Assembly (NCBI GenBank): GCA_021613535.1 | Contig: CP075494.1 | Location: 8,928,001 to 8,992,000, forward strand | Source of the DNA: Adineta vaga | Lineage: Eukaryota > Rotifera | DNA length: 64,000 nucleotides | Reading direction: 5' to 3' | In this document: positions 1-10,744 of the stretch, piece after piece | How the letters are laid out: each line of letters opens with the position of its first letter | Position numbering within the stretch: the first letter of the stretch is position 1 | Made by a program: the position numbers and the translations under genes | The notes under the pieces: generated by a model | Told to the model about the DNA's origin: nothing | What the model saw: the letters and a program-made list of their open reading frames with translations, nothing else | Database searches by the model: none

Positions 1-1072
1 CATCGAGAAAAATATAATGGTTGGCATTGGAAACTTGTTTGTACTTGGAATCAATCTATTTGTCAGAATTTTGCTGTTAAGAATAAACTCTGTCAGAGAA
101 ATAATCAATTGATACAAACTCAAATACAAAAGTCCAAACTTTTGGCATTATCTTTCACATCGTTGATTAGTAAATTTCTGCGTTCAATATTCTACTTTGA
201 ATATGTATCTTATTTCATTTAGCTTCTACACAAATAAAGAAAAAAGCCGAATCAGTTATTATGCCAACTCAAGTAAACAATGATCATATATACTTTTCTT
301 CCATACATTCTGTTTGATTAGGATCAAAGAACATTTGCCGATATCAATGACCAGAATAAATCACATAATTCTCACTTTAAACAATTTTTAATTGTTTCTG
401 ATGATGACGATGATGATGATGATAATAACAATGATACGATGCTTTCCGACGAAATTTTACCAGAAATTCAAGTAAGTTTTCCATACATGATTAAACACAC
501 AATTCCATTTCTTAATAACTCATATTCAATAATATTTCCGATCGATTTCTCTGACCATCTAACTCGTTAATCCTTCCTTTTTAGATGCCAATCCCCGATC
601 GTGTCACACGATCCTCCCAGACTGATTCTCTTTCGTTCGAAGGTTGCATCAGTGAATTAAATATTAAAGAGCTAATATCTAAAAATATTCCACCCTTAAC
701 AGACTTCGAAGAAATTTATATCGCTACTCTTCTCATGGAAAAATTTCCGCCTTCCTGTTCAATACAAGATGCACAGATCTATCTTCATCAGAAAGTCATC
801 GAAATTATCAACAGAAACTATGGTATTCAGGTATGATTGCCAAGAACAATAAACAATAAATATGTTATTCCTTTTAGATGCAAACAATTGCACCTCATTA
901 CATCTACGATTTTCTCATTCGTCATCCTCTCATCGCTATTCGCTACAAACGATGGTTCTCGTCATGTGAATCTGCCCTATCTCTAAGTGGTTCTTCGATC
1001 GACACCAAAAAATGGGTATTATCCGCCATGATCAAAGGCGCTCTGATCTCCGACAGCATCGGAAGACCATAA
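1..1072 (+). CDS. Unrecognised protein, 3' part (5 exons, 5' end outside window)
   Basis: Exons <1-169, 223-272, 322-471, 585-830 and 878-1072 join in frame through GT/AG introns of 47-113 nt, ending at TAA with a poly(A) signal AATAAA at 1137-1142. The visible N-terminal part has a motif with aromatic residues and spaced cysteines (YNGWHW, CTWNQSIC, then another Cys), reminiscent of small Cys/His zinc modules, but the usual final His is Asn. It is followed by a poly-Asp tract coded by GAT/GAC repeats near 399-421, then a moderately conserved-looking acidic/hydrophobic region. I do not recognise the family. Frame and splice phase agree at all four junctions, which supports the model; function is unknown. 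Confidence 0.7.
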
Positions 1073-1267
1073 TGGCTAATTCTTTATCAGTTTTATTCAA
1101 CTTTATATCTACATATATATTTATGCCTTTCTCTTTAATAAACTTTTCCAACAATACGCTTCCTATCCGAACCCGTTAGATCATAGACATATCGGCAAAG
1201 ACAGAACATCTCATTTCAAAACAATTTATTTAACGAACCGAGACATTCGACACACAAAACTATAAAT

Positions 1268-1450
1268 ATGCTAGATAATTTACATAGAGCAATTAATAGA
1301 ATGAAGGAAACGAAGAATACGAATATGCAGTTGGATAGTTTGGGTACGCTGATGCTGCAGGAGTTGAATAATATTGATCCATCATTGGATAGTATGAAGG
1401 ATGAGTTGGTACATATGTCATTGGAGATGTTGATGACCAATAATCTATAA
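1268..1450 (+). CDS. Possible 60-aa coiled-coil microprotein
   Basis: An ATG-initiated 60-codon frame rich in Leu, Met, Asn, Asp and Glu with heptad-like spacing, predicted as a single amphipathic helix. It lies between the poly(A) site of the upstream gene and the antisense Pax stop codon. No AATAAA follows it, and a minus-strand AATAAA (1232-1227) suggests the Pax 3'UTR runs across it antisense. It could be an isolated small gene, a final exon, or a chance frame. No family is recognised. Confidence 0.28.
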   Translation: MLDNLHRAINRMKETKNTNMQLDSLGTLMLQELNNIDPSLDSMKDELVHMSLEMLMTNNL

Positions 1451-1469
1451 TGGAAAAAAACTTTCCTTT

Positions 1470-2338
1470 TCAGAACACACGAAAGTTACTCAGATGCATA
1501 CGTGTTGCTGGACTGGAAGTTATTCTTGGATCAAACGAATTATCATTCGTAACATATGGTTTCATTTCTGTTATAGGTGATGATTGATATGTTGGAATTA
1601 CGTTTTCTTCATTCTCTGTAAATCTTTCGGTTTTTTGTTTTCTTGCACGACGATTACTAAACCAAACTTGTAAACGGCTTTGTTCAATACTTAAATGTTC
1701 CGCAAGATTTTCTCGCGTTGTTACATCAGGATAAGGTGTATGAGAAAAGAATTCTTCAAGCATTTCTAATTGTTCAGCGGTGAATGATGAACGAAAACGA
1801 CGTGCACTTATATTTTGACGTAATGGCAATGTATCATTTAATGAATTATCTAAATTGTAAAAGGGATTCATTTGATGAATAGTTCGAAAACCTTCTCATG
1901 TCTTACTTTTGCTTTCGTCGGATTCTTCGTTGATTGAACTGCCATCATTGTTACTTTCAAGTTGTTGACTATTCATTTTAGTTTTACGACGATTGCTGAC
2001 ACCAGGCTTATAAGAACCAGTTTCATTGTAACGAGAAAGTATTTTAGATACGCAACCATGAGATACTTGAAGCTAAAAGAATTCAAATCAGTAGGAAAGT
2101 TCAGAAGACTATGCAATCATACTTGTCGACTAATAACGCATGGACGAATGCCTTCTCGAGCCATTTCAATAATCTTTCGACGAATATCATTCGGTAATGG
2201 ACGACCATTTATAAAAACTCCACCAAGTTGATTAACACGACCATGACCAGCTAGAAAATCATAGTTTATCTTGAGATCTGTTTTTCGATTAGCAAAATGC
2301 TTACCGAGAAGTGCTTCTTGTTCAGCCTTACAAAACAT
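1470..2338 (-). CDS. Pax3/7: Pax3/7-like paired/homeodomain transcription factor lacking RED subdomain
   Basis: Three exons on the minus strand (2338-2123, 2072-1907, 1849-1470) give a 253-aa nuclear transcription factor. Exons 1-2 encode a paired-domain PAI half from about residue 32: [27 protein letters not shown], then SHGCVSKIL and [11 protein letters not shown]. Where the linker and RED half should follow there is instead an acidic, Ser/Asn-rich stretch of about 50 residues leading straight into the homeodomain ([19 protein letters not shown] ... [12 protein letters not shown]). Ser at homeodomain position 50 (WFSNRR) is the Pax signature. Intron phases 0 and 1 both match, so the short linker is not an obvious missed exon. 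The tail is short and has no recognised transactivation motif. A TTTATT at 1227-1232 provides a minus-strand poly(A) signal. Family call is strong; the Pax3/7 subclass rests on the full homeodomain plus the PAI sequence. Confidence 0.88.
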
Positions 2339-3069
2339 GATACACTTTTGTTACTCCTAGAGCAAAAAGAAAAAACCCTACACTTATTAAAAACTCTACT
2401 TTGATTGTCAAAGTTGATGTGGAAGTTAAATTTATTGTTGATTGACTGTAATGAAGAAATGAAGATGAACAAGAAGTTATAAAAGAAGATAGGTGTGAAC
2501 GAAGTTGATAAATAGAAGAGAGAAAGAGAGAAGAGCAACCTGTTCGCTTAATTGATTAATAGATGATATAACCTGCTTCTAATTTGCTGATATGTTCTAA
2601 TAGTCTGTGACGATCAATTGTCTATTTTGTTGATTGAATTGTTGATAACAAGTAATCGTCAATGGATAAAATATTCTTTACATCATCATCATCAAGATGG
2701 TGTTATTTTCTATATTTTATGTTAAATGAATGATCAAACGATGACGTTTTCTTCTGGTGATGAGATTCGAACACAATGATTGTAAGTCGGATTTAGAGAA
2801 GAGGTGTTTCTTTTTGTACTAATAGTGTTAGAAATACCCACTGACACAAATAATAAATGTATTGGATTTCAATAAATTTTTCGTTCGAAAATTTCCTCTC
2901 TAAGAACAGATGGAAATTATATGAAGGACAGGTGTATTAAAACTGCTATCTGTGAAACTATCAGTCAAACGAACATTTCTTGTGATCTTTTATTAGAAAA
3001 ACTGAGTATCTGATTGAATTCGAAATATATTTCTTCAAGTTTATTTACATAAAACAATGAAAGATACAT
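2339..3069. other. Intergenic, upstream of Pax
   Basis: No coding exon or RNA gene recognised. This is the 5' flank of the minus-strand Pax gene and the 3' flank of the minus-strand receptor at 3070. AT-rich with a short CAT/ATC run near 2681-2696. A pyrimidine-rich AG just before the Pax ATG (about 2357) could be a splice acceptor for a 5'UTR exon or leader. Confidence 0.5.
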
Positions 3070-3981
3070 CTAGAAACAAATCAATAGTTTGTCTTTTAAA
3101 TATCCTCTTAGTTCGTGATTGTACAAGAATAGATTAATAATATCGAAGGTAAGTGATAATTCAGCAATTGCGAAAAGAGTAGAAAGTATAATCGGATTGG
3201 CATTGTTAGAAGCAATTAATGAATACATAAAGGAAGGAGCCCATCCGCCAACAAAGATGCAAAACATAGTAACCATATGTTGTAATAGATGCAGATCACG
3301 ACGAGTAATATGATGATGTAGAGGACTTTTTGTTATTGTAACTGATGGTTCAATACGATTTGTAGATGAACGAACATGATCGAAGATGATGATATTTATG
3401 GTCAAACATATTAATGATGGAATGATTACGGTTATAAGAAATGAATAGATACCTATCCAAGATGGTTGATGACAGGTCTAAAAAGGAAAATATGTAGTTC
3501 AAATTCTGGCGCTATTAGAAAAGTTCATATAAATATTATTTCTTACTAGATTAGAAAGAATTGATGGAGGTAATGAAACGAGAATACCTGACATCCATTG
3601 ACTAATAATACAAAGAATGATCCATTCTTTCCTACGGAAAAAGATTTTTGTATGATAAACTACTCGGCATAAACGATAAACTGACACTTCGATCATTGCT
3701 AATGGTGCTTGAAGAGTGCACATCATTTGAAAATAGTTCAGAACACCACAAATTGTAGAATTAGAAAATAATTCAGGATGAAATCGTTGTAGAGTGAGAG
3801 TGCATAGCCAATATGTGCCGCAGCAAATAGCAGCAACGCAGAGATTTACTGTAAAAACATTATTTACATTATGAAAACGACGAATACATAAAGTAGAAAT
3901 GGAATAAATCGAAGCCAATAGAATCATCAAAATGAAAATAGAAATTTGAATATTATTTATAATTGTAATTATATGTACCAT
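3070..3981 (-). CDS. Rhodopsin-like 7TM receptor (bdelloid-type expanded family), intact copy
   Basis: Two exons, 3981-3547 and 3477-3070, split by a 69-nt phase-0 intron after TM4 (donor GTAAGA), give a 279-aa plasma-membrane receptor. Seven hydrophobic segments are visible. Exon 1 holds TM1-4 and exon 2 TM5-7. Class A landmarks are present but altered: the DRY position reads YRLCRVVYHT, TM6 has CIFVGGWAP, and TM7 has a D-x-x-x-LFLYNHEL block in place of NPxxY. A TM3-start Cys and a Cys at the start of exon 2 (NLTCHQP) can form the usual extracellular disulfide. It belongs to the same family as the copies at 4365, 9052 and 35836. Ligand unknown; chemoreceptor or peptide receptor are both possible. 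Confidence 0.85.
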
Positions 3982-4032
3982 TAGGAAGCAAACACAAGTG
4001 CTATGAAAGATTAGTGTAAGAAATATCTGATG

Positions 4033-4040
4033 TTTTTATA
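4033..4040 (-). promoter_or_regulatory. TATA-like box of receptor gene at 3070-3981
   Basis: TATAAAAA on the minus strand, 52-59 bp upstream of the ATG at 3981. Equivalent boxes lie at similar distances before the paralogues at 9052 and 35836. The rest of 3982-4364 shows no gene. Confidence 0.5.
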
Positions 4041-4364
4041 GTTTTATACAAAGATGATTAACAATGCACGGCAATGATCAAGTAAAATAGAATAATGATG
4101 AGACATATACTAAGTTTAGAAGTGAGAAAGATCAATATTTTCCTATTTGATGTGTTCTTCCTTGAAATCAATATTGACAAGATATGATGTTCAAAGGAAA
4201 GTATGTGTTTTCTATTGAAATGAGTCATTAATTTATTTTCATAAACGTTAAAATATTTTATGAAAGCACAAATAATTTTCAATGAAATAAAAAGCACGTG
4301 AAAAAAGAAGTGATGTTAATGTTTTTTTCTTTTACTTCTCGATGTTGTTTGATAGATTTATTTT

Positions 4365-5259
4365 TCAGTAATGTTGATAGAGTTTTTCCCGAAAATAACG
4401 TCGTAATTCATGATTATAGAGATAGAGATCGATTATATCTAATAATAGAGATAATTCTGCTAATAATACACATATTGAAGATATGATTGAAACAAAACTC
4501 GGCTCAAAAACAATAACGTTATATAAGTAAACTGGACTCCATCCTCCTAAAAAAATGCAAAATGAAATAATCATATGTCGAAGAAGATATAGATCACGAC
4601 GGTTAATTTGTAAATATTGATTTTCATTTCCAGTTGTAAAGGATGGTTGAACACGATTTGTTGACGAACGAACATGTTGAAAAATTAAAATATTAATCAC
4701 CAAACATATCAATGCTGGAATTATTACAATTAGCGTGAGTGTATAAATTCTCCTCCACATTCCTGAATCACAAGCCTATAATTATCAACATGTTTTCTCT
4801 CTTTGAAGTTGAGTAAGAATGCTTACCGAATCGTTGAATGAGATTCTTGGTAATGAAAGTATCATTCCAGCTAACCATTGACTACTAATACATAGCATTG
4901 CCCATCGTTTCTTTTTGAAATAAGGTTTTGTATGATAAACAATAGAACATAGACGATGAAATGATGTCGTAACTATAGCAAGTGGTACTTGAAATGTACA
5001 CATCATTTCAAAGTAGTTCATAACAACCACAAACTTTGTAACCAGATAATGTTGATGGATAGAATATAAGTGAGATGAAATTGGAAATCCAGTATATGCT
5101 ACAACACATTGTAGCGATGCAAAGATTAACAGTGAAAACATTATTGATTGAATGAAAACGAGGAATGAATAATATTGGAATTAAATAAATCAAAGCTAAC
5201 AAAAGAATCAATACAAGAACACTGATTTGTATATAATTCAGAACTGTAGGTTCAGTCAT
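4365..5259 (-). pseudogene. 7TM receptor paralogue with single-base insertion (frameshift in TM3 region)
   Basis: Exons 5259-4827 and 4775-4365, with the same phase-0 intron position as its paralogues (donor GTAAGC, 51 nt). The protein is clearly the same receptor family and closest to the copy at 9052: RFHSINNVFTVNLCIA, HRLCSIVYHTKPYFKKKRW, CIFLGGWSP, YLYNHELRRYF. Near 5026-5028 the plus strand reads AACAACCACAAAC where the 9052 copy has AACAACACAAAC. This extra base shifts the frame just after YKVC, and the rest continues open in another frame through to a normal stop. The upstream box at the TATA position is degenerate (TTAAAAAA, 5322-5315). Either a recent pseudogene or a sequencing error; no other lesion seen. 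Confidence 0.65.
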
Positions 5260-5937
5260 TGTATGTATGTTGCAGAAGTGCAAATGGAAGAATGTGAAAG
5301 GTGATACTCAGAGGTTTTTTAAGAGAAAAATGAGTAAAACAGAATAAGAGAAGTTCCTACACATTAGCAATCTTTAGAAAGAATGAAAAGAAGATTGTGT
5401 CATTAGTATCATCATTCTTCAACAACAAAGTATACATAACAATTTGCTTCATTACTATTTTAAAATATAGAAGATATAAATTCATTACTGATAGAGACAG
5501 AAAGAAAATCTTCGATGTTTCATAGATAATATCATCCTTTCTTTTTGACGGGAAAGTTTCACTATGCTTCAGTACATGGTTACTGATAAATTAAAAGTGC
5601 ATATCATCTGAATAGTTTATATACACAGCGTTTTCTAAAGTTAAAAGTTTTCCAAGACAGAATTATCTGATAACGTTCTATATTTCACATGTTCGATCGT
5701 TTCTTTATGTTTTGTAAAATAACAATCGATGATCTTGTTAGTTCTCCAAACAGATGTTTAGAAAATGTTATCCATATCCTTTTCGTATAATCAACATGAT
5801 AATTATCAGAAAGAAACCTCCAAACATTTGGTAAATATCTATCATTAACTCCAAGCGACGAAGGAGAAGAAGAGGAAGAAGGAAAAAAGAATCCATAGGA
5901 TAGATTCATTCGTTTGTTATTTCTAATCACTATCATC
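5260..5937. other. Intergenic, divergent between receptor copy and lectin-like gene
   Basis: No gene recognised. AT-rich; contains a GA-rich stretch at about 5860-5890 immediately before the lectin-like gene. Would hold the promoters of both divergently transcribed neighbours. Confidence 0.5.
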
Positions 5938-8896
5938 ATGAAAAGTATCTTCTTCTTTCTAACAATTATCTATCCTTTATTAATCAATAGTGAACAAATT
6001 GCATCATATACAGATATTCTTCAAACACATTGTTTACCTCCATTTCATTACTATAAATCGTGGTGTTATTATATATTTCCTAATATAACTTTGGATTGGT
6101 TATCAGCATCACGTTTATGTCATTCAATTGATAAATCAACACATCTTGTTTATATATCAGGTAATGATGAAATGCTTGATCCTTTACGTGATATATTAAG
6201 TAATCGTGAAAGATCCAAAGAAATCAAATCAATTTGGACAAATACAACATGGGGTCAACAAAAACGTACCATCTTAAGTCGACAATCCAAACGATTGTGT
6301 CGTAAAATTGAATTGAAATCGAATTTAAAATCAGGTCAAATCGATATGCTTCGTATGCCATTCACCAATTGTCGTGAAAAACATTCAGTTATGTGTCGAA
6401 GAGAACTTCCATTGAATATAACTTGTCGTCGACCATGGGCATTAATCTATGGTATATGTTATTATCTTGATGAACAAAGTCGTATGACGAAAACAGAAGA
6501 AGAAGAACGTAATATTCTTCAATGTGGAGCATGGGAAGGTGAATTATTTTATAGTTCTAGACAAGAAAAGAATATTCTTATACCATTTTTAACTTATTCA
6601 TTACAAAGTCTTCGATCAAGTCGAATTTTAACAGAAAATTTCGGTGGAATATCATATTCATTTCAAAATATTCTTCAAGATAATTGTTCATTAATATCCG
6701 GTGATGTTTATTTAAGTTCTGCTCTTACCCAATTACAACCATTCAATACAACAAAACCTTGTTCATCATATAATTCTTATACATTATGTCGACAAGATCA
6801 AAATATTACTTGTGAACCACCATGGTTTTATGATGATGGTTTTTGTCTATATTATTCGTCACAATCATTAGCTGATATGGGTACAGCAGCAATTGAATGT
6901 TCACAAAATGGTGGTTATCTTTTATATGTTAGTAATGAAGAAGAACTATTTCGTTTAACACATAATCTTGTTTCATTAGCACCATTTTTTAAACATCGAT
7001 CACTAGCAGGAGTCTGGTTAGCTTTATCTTACAAAGCATTAAGTTCAGGAAATAACGAAACAGAAGATAACTTCGATTGGCAATGGGATCTATCAATTCA
7101 ACCTTATTTAGATGATGATTGGAAAGGCTATGAATGGAAACGATTTTTTCAACATCGTTTATCACCATATATTGTTAGTGCAGGTGATTGTGCTGCATTG
7201 ATTGTTGATACAAAAATACGTGAACCAATTGAACGTACAACATGTCATAATCAACGAACAGTTGTTTGTCGAAAACCGTTGGATAATCAAATCAAATCAT
7301 TTCATCAAAAAAGTAATTATAAGAGATTCTTACGTTTACAAAATTTCAATGAATTTCCTGAATTTCCTCGTAAATCCAATAATATAACATCATTATCATC
7401 ATCCTTCATCATTACTCGTCATATATTCGAATTATTAAATAGTACAACATATCGCTTAATTCTTTATACCAATGGTTCATCAATATTCACAACACATCTT
7501 ATTTTTACATGTAAATCGAAAGGAATTCTGTTTGAAAGAATGATTTCAAATACTGATTTATCATCATTGATGATATTTGATGTATCAATAAATTCAACTG
7601 CAAATGAATATGAAATCTTCTTTAATCATCTTCGCTCATCAAAATGTACAAATACAACAACACATCAATGTATTTATTTATCATGCATAGAAAATGATCC
7701 ATGGCATTATTTATTACCTGAAATGCACACACGTCTTGATGCAATTCGTAATCATTCATCAACAAATCATCGATGTTTAATTAAATATAATTATGCCAAT
7801 TTACATGCACAGATCTGTTCAGTATTAACCGAACAATTTCGTGTATCAGAAGATATAATATTAACACCGTCATTGTCTTCAATTCGAACAAATGAATGTA
7901 TCGATTTCGGTGGACAATGTATACCAGATTCATTAATAAGTTCATCATCTATGCCATTTGCAGATGCAAATCTTCATTGTCCATCAGGATTAATTTGTTG
8001 GTTACAAGGTGAACGTTGTGGTGTTGATTCATATTGTATCAATCGTCTTCGATTTCCATGTCCAACTTCATCTCGTCTATTAAATATGACTTGTTCGAAT
8101 TCACATCATGATTGCTGTGCATCACTATCATCTCCAAGTGATTCTTCGGTGATTCTTTCTTCAACATTAATTCAACGAACATGGGATATTCTTTTGCCAA
8201 TCTATTATTTCTCGTTTCATGGAACATCGAAATGGGATAAATTCTTTTTTAATTCATGGTTACATATGGGTAGTGATCTCTCACATGATTTTATTAACGA
8301 TGAATTTTTATTCTCATGCACAGCTATATTTCATTGAACCAACATTATTATTAACTCATGATTCATGTTTACCAACACGTTTAACAAGTAATGATAAACG
8401 TTCTATATTATTTTCCATGGTAAAAAAAGATGAAATTGGTGAATATGATAAAGTTGCATTACATATTGATACTTATCAAATTTATTCACCATTTCAACTA
8501 GTTCGACTTGCATATCAACATGATTTTCTTGTTAATAAAACGTGGAAAAAATTACAAGATCATAAATTATTGAAAGAAAAAATCCATGAACTTCAGTGTG
8601 TTCTTGTACTAAATGAAAATCATGTGCGACGTATTCGATTTATTAATGATTTTGAACGACAATTTGTATTTGATGAAAATATTTCTTTATTTTCATTTAT
8701 CAATGCAACAAATGACGAGGAAGATACTGATGATGAATGGTCGTTTTCACCCATTGTTTGTGTACTCAATGGTAAAATGAATGATTGGACTATTGTTGGT
8801 ATTAGTGGAAGACAATTGAAACATAAATGTAAAATATTTAATCAAATGAAATATTGTCAAATGACATTTGTCTATTCATCAACATGGATTTATTAA
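5938..8896 (+). CDS. Secreted C-type-lectin-like / Cys-rich / degenerate trypsin-like protein, frame-disrupted
   Basis: ATG at 5938 opens a signal peptide (MKSIFFFLTIIYPLLINS) and an uninterrupted frame to a TGA at 8335. Three lectin-like modules follow in tandem: about aa 32-155 (CLPPFHYYKSWCYY ... VMCRR), 160-288 (CRRPWALIYGICYY ... TLCRQ) and 290-442 (CEPPWFYDDGFCLYY ... VVCRKP). Then come a linker, a Cys-rich segment (aa about 650-730, including DCCAS) and the start of a serine-protease-like fold. The fold continues in the +1 frame from about 8324 (QLYFIEPTLLLTHDSC) to TAA at 8896. The TAAHC His box is replaced by THDSC, so it is probably a dead protease. No good intron with matching phase bridges the two frames; a 1-nt insertion or 2-nt deletion near 8310-8330 fits better. 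It is otherwise intronless, unlike most neighbours. Likely an extracellular recognition or immune-type protein, by domain inference only. Confidence 0.65.
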
Positions 8897-9051
8897 AAAT
8901 ACACAGATTGTAGATTATATTTTCTTCTATTATTAATTTTTCACCTTTAGATTTATTTATATACATATTTCAATCAGAAAGAATTCAGTTTCATTAAACT
9001 CTTGTATACATTCAATGTCTATAAGATTATACAAGACAGTTTTATTTTGTT

Positions 9052-9952
9052 CTAATAACATCGACATATTTTCTCATAAAAATATCGTCGTAATTCATGA
9101 TTGTATAGATAGAGATCAATGATGACCATAAGCATACTTAATTCAGATAAAAGAGAAAAAATAGACCTTAAAATTGAATCAAAAACAACATCAGTAAACA
9201 AAGAATATATACTACTCGGATCCATCCTCCAATGAAAATACAAAATGAAATGATCATATATGGAAGAAGGTGTAAATCACGACGATTAATATGTGGATGT
9301 TGTTTTTTGTTTATTGTCATGGTTGGAATTGGAATGGATGGTTGAACACGATTTGTTGATGAACGAACGTGTTGAAAAATAAGAATATTGTTGGTTAGAC
9401 AAATGGCCGATGGAATTACAACATACATAAGAAAAGTATAAATACTGACCCAAAGGTCGACATCACAGGTCTGAAAAAAAAAGAATTTTTCTATTATCGA
9501 TACCGGATCTTCATGCTTACCGAAGCGTTGAATGAAACTCCTGGTAATAAAAGTATCATTCCAGCTACCCACTGACTACTCATACATAGAACTGCCCATC
9601 GTTTCTTTTTGAAAAAAGGTTTTGTATGATAAACAATAGAACATAGACGATGAAATGATGTCGTAACTATAGCAAGTGGTACTTGTAGTGTACACATCAT
9701 TTCAAAGTAGTTCATAACAACACAAACTTTGTAATTAGATAATGTTGATGGATAGAAATGAAGTGAGATGAAATTGGCAAGCCAACATGTGCCACAACAG
9801 ATTCCAGCGATGCAAAGATTAACACTAAAAACATTATTGATTGAATGAAAACGAGGAATGAATAATATTGGAATTGAATAAATCAATGCTAAGAAAACAA
9901 TTATTACAAGAATAAGGACTTGAACAATATTTATAATGCTTGTTTCAGCCAT
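9052..9952 (-). pseudogene. 7TM receptor paralogue with single-base deletion (frameshift in TM6)
   Basis: Exons 9952-9521 and 9470-9052 around a 50-nt phase-0 intron (donor GTAAGC) in the same place as the other family members. Motifs: RFHSINNVFSVNLCIA, HRLCSIVYHTKPFFKKKRW, RSSTNRVQPS, then CIFIGGW. At 9221/9222 the sequence reads GGATGGATCC where an in-frame continuation needs one more G to give W-D-P, as the family's GGW-x-P motif expects. Beyond it the other frame is open through TM7 (YLYNHELRRYF) to a normal stop. Only this one lesion is visible, so it is either a young pseudogene or a homopolymer error. It is tail-to-tail with the lectin-like gene, whose stop is 156 bp away. Confidence 0.65.
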
Positions 9953-10744
9953 AAGAATAATGAGAATATAGACAGTTAGAAAAATAATGTTTTATGAAGA
10001 ACTTTTATACTCTTCAGTTTTTATTCGATAGATTCAATATAAAAAAGATGAATAATTGCACATTAAAAGTTTCTGCAAGAGTGGAGATGAAGTTTCACTC
10101 TTTTCATCCTTTTAGATAAAAATTTTGAATAGAGAAAGGAACAAGCATCATCTTATATATGTAACTCTTGTTGTTGTCCTTGTTGTGTCTTTAGAAAATG
10201 TACGATTTTGATTCTATTGTTGAAAAATAATCTAATAAGATATTTGAGTTTATTCAGTGTACTGTATTCAATAATGACAGTCTTTAAATTTTCTAATAAA
10301 TGATAGAAGAAATGTGGAAATAAGCTATAAAGTAACGACATGCCTGAATACGGCAAAGATTCTTCGTATTAATACACATTTAAAGTTATAACTCGACTAA
10401 AAATGATACTTAATTATTCAATAACACTAGAGATAAGTAGCTGTCCAATATTCTTTTGACAGCATTCGATATTTTACCTTAGGAAACACCCTCAAGATAT
10501 ATTGCGTCCGTAAAATTCAAGATGATTTATCTATAGACAATCAATGAAAATAACAGCATGTGCTTCCTTCAAAAGGTAGTTATTATATTGATTACTGATT
10601 AAAATTGTCTTGTGAATGTGTATACGATGTTTATTCATAAGACAATTCAATTTGAAGATTAAAAACACATTATGTACTACAATATTTGGTTTGCTTTATT
10701 TTTGAGAAAACAATAAAATTTAAATACAATAGAGAAACATATTT
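9953..10744. other. Intergenic
   Basis: No convincing gene. A 67-codon minus-strand frame at 10356-10153 is hydrophobic but has no recognisable motif, and I do not call it. Contains the TATA-like box of the receptor copy at 9052. Confidence 0.45.
10002..10009 (-). promoter_or_regulatory. TATA-like box of receptor copy at 9052-9952
   Basis: TATAAAAG on the minus strand, 50-57 bp upstream of the ATG at 9952. Retained although the coding frame downstream is broken. Confidence 0.5.

Noticed and set aside
8267-8323. Possible 57-nt intron rescuing the lectin/trypsin frame (GTAGTG...CACAG)
   Set aside because: The donor is phase 1 while the acceptor needs phase 0; splicing leads straight to the same TGA.
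10153-10356. 67-codon minus-strand hydrophobic frame
   Set aside because: No start context, motif or splice partner; AT-rich DNA readily yields Leu/Phe/Ile-rich frames.
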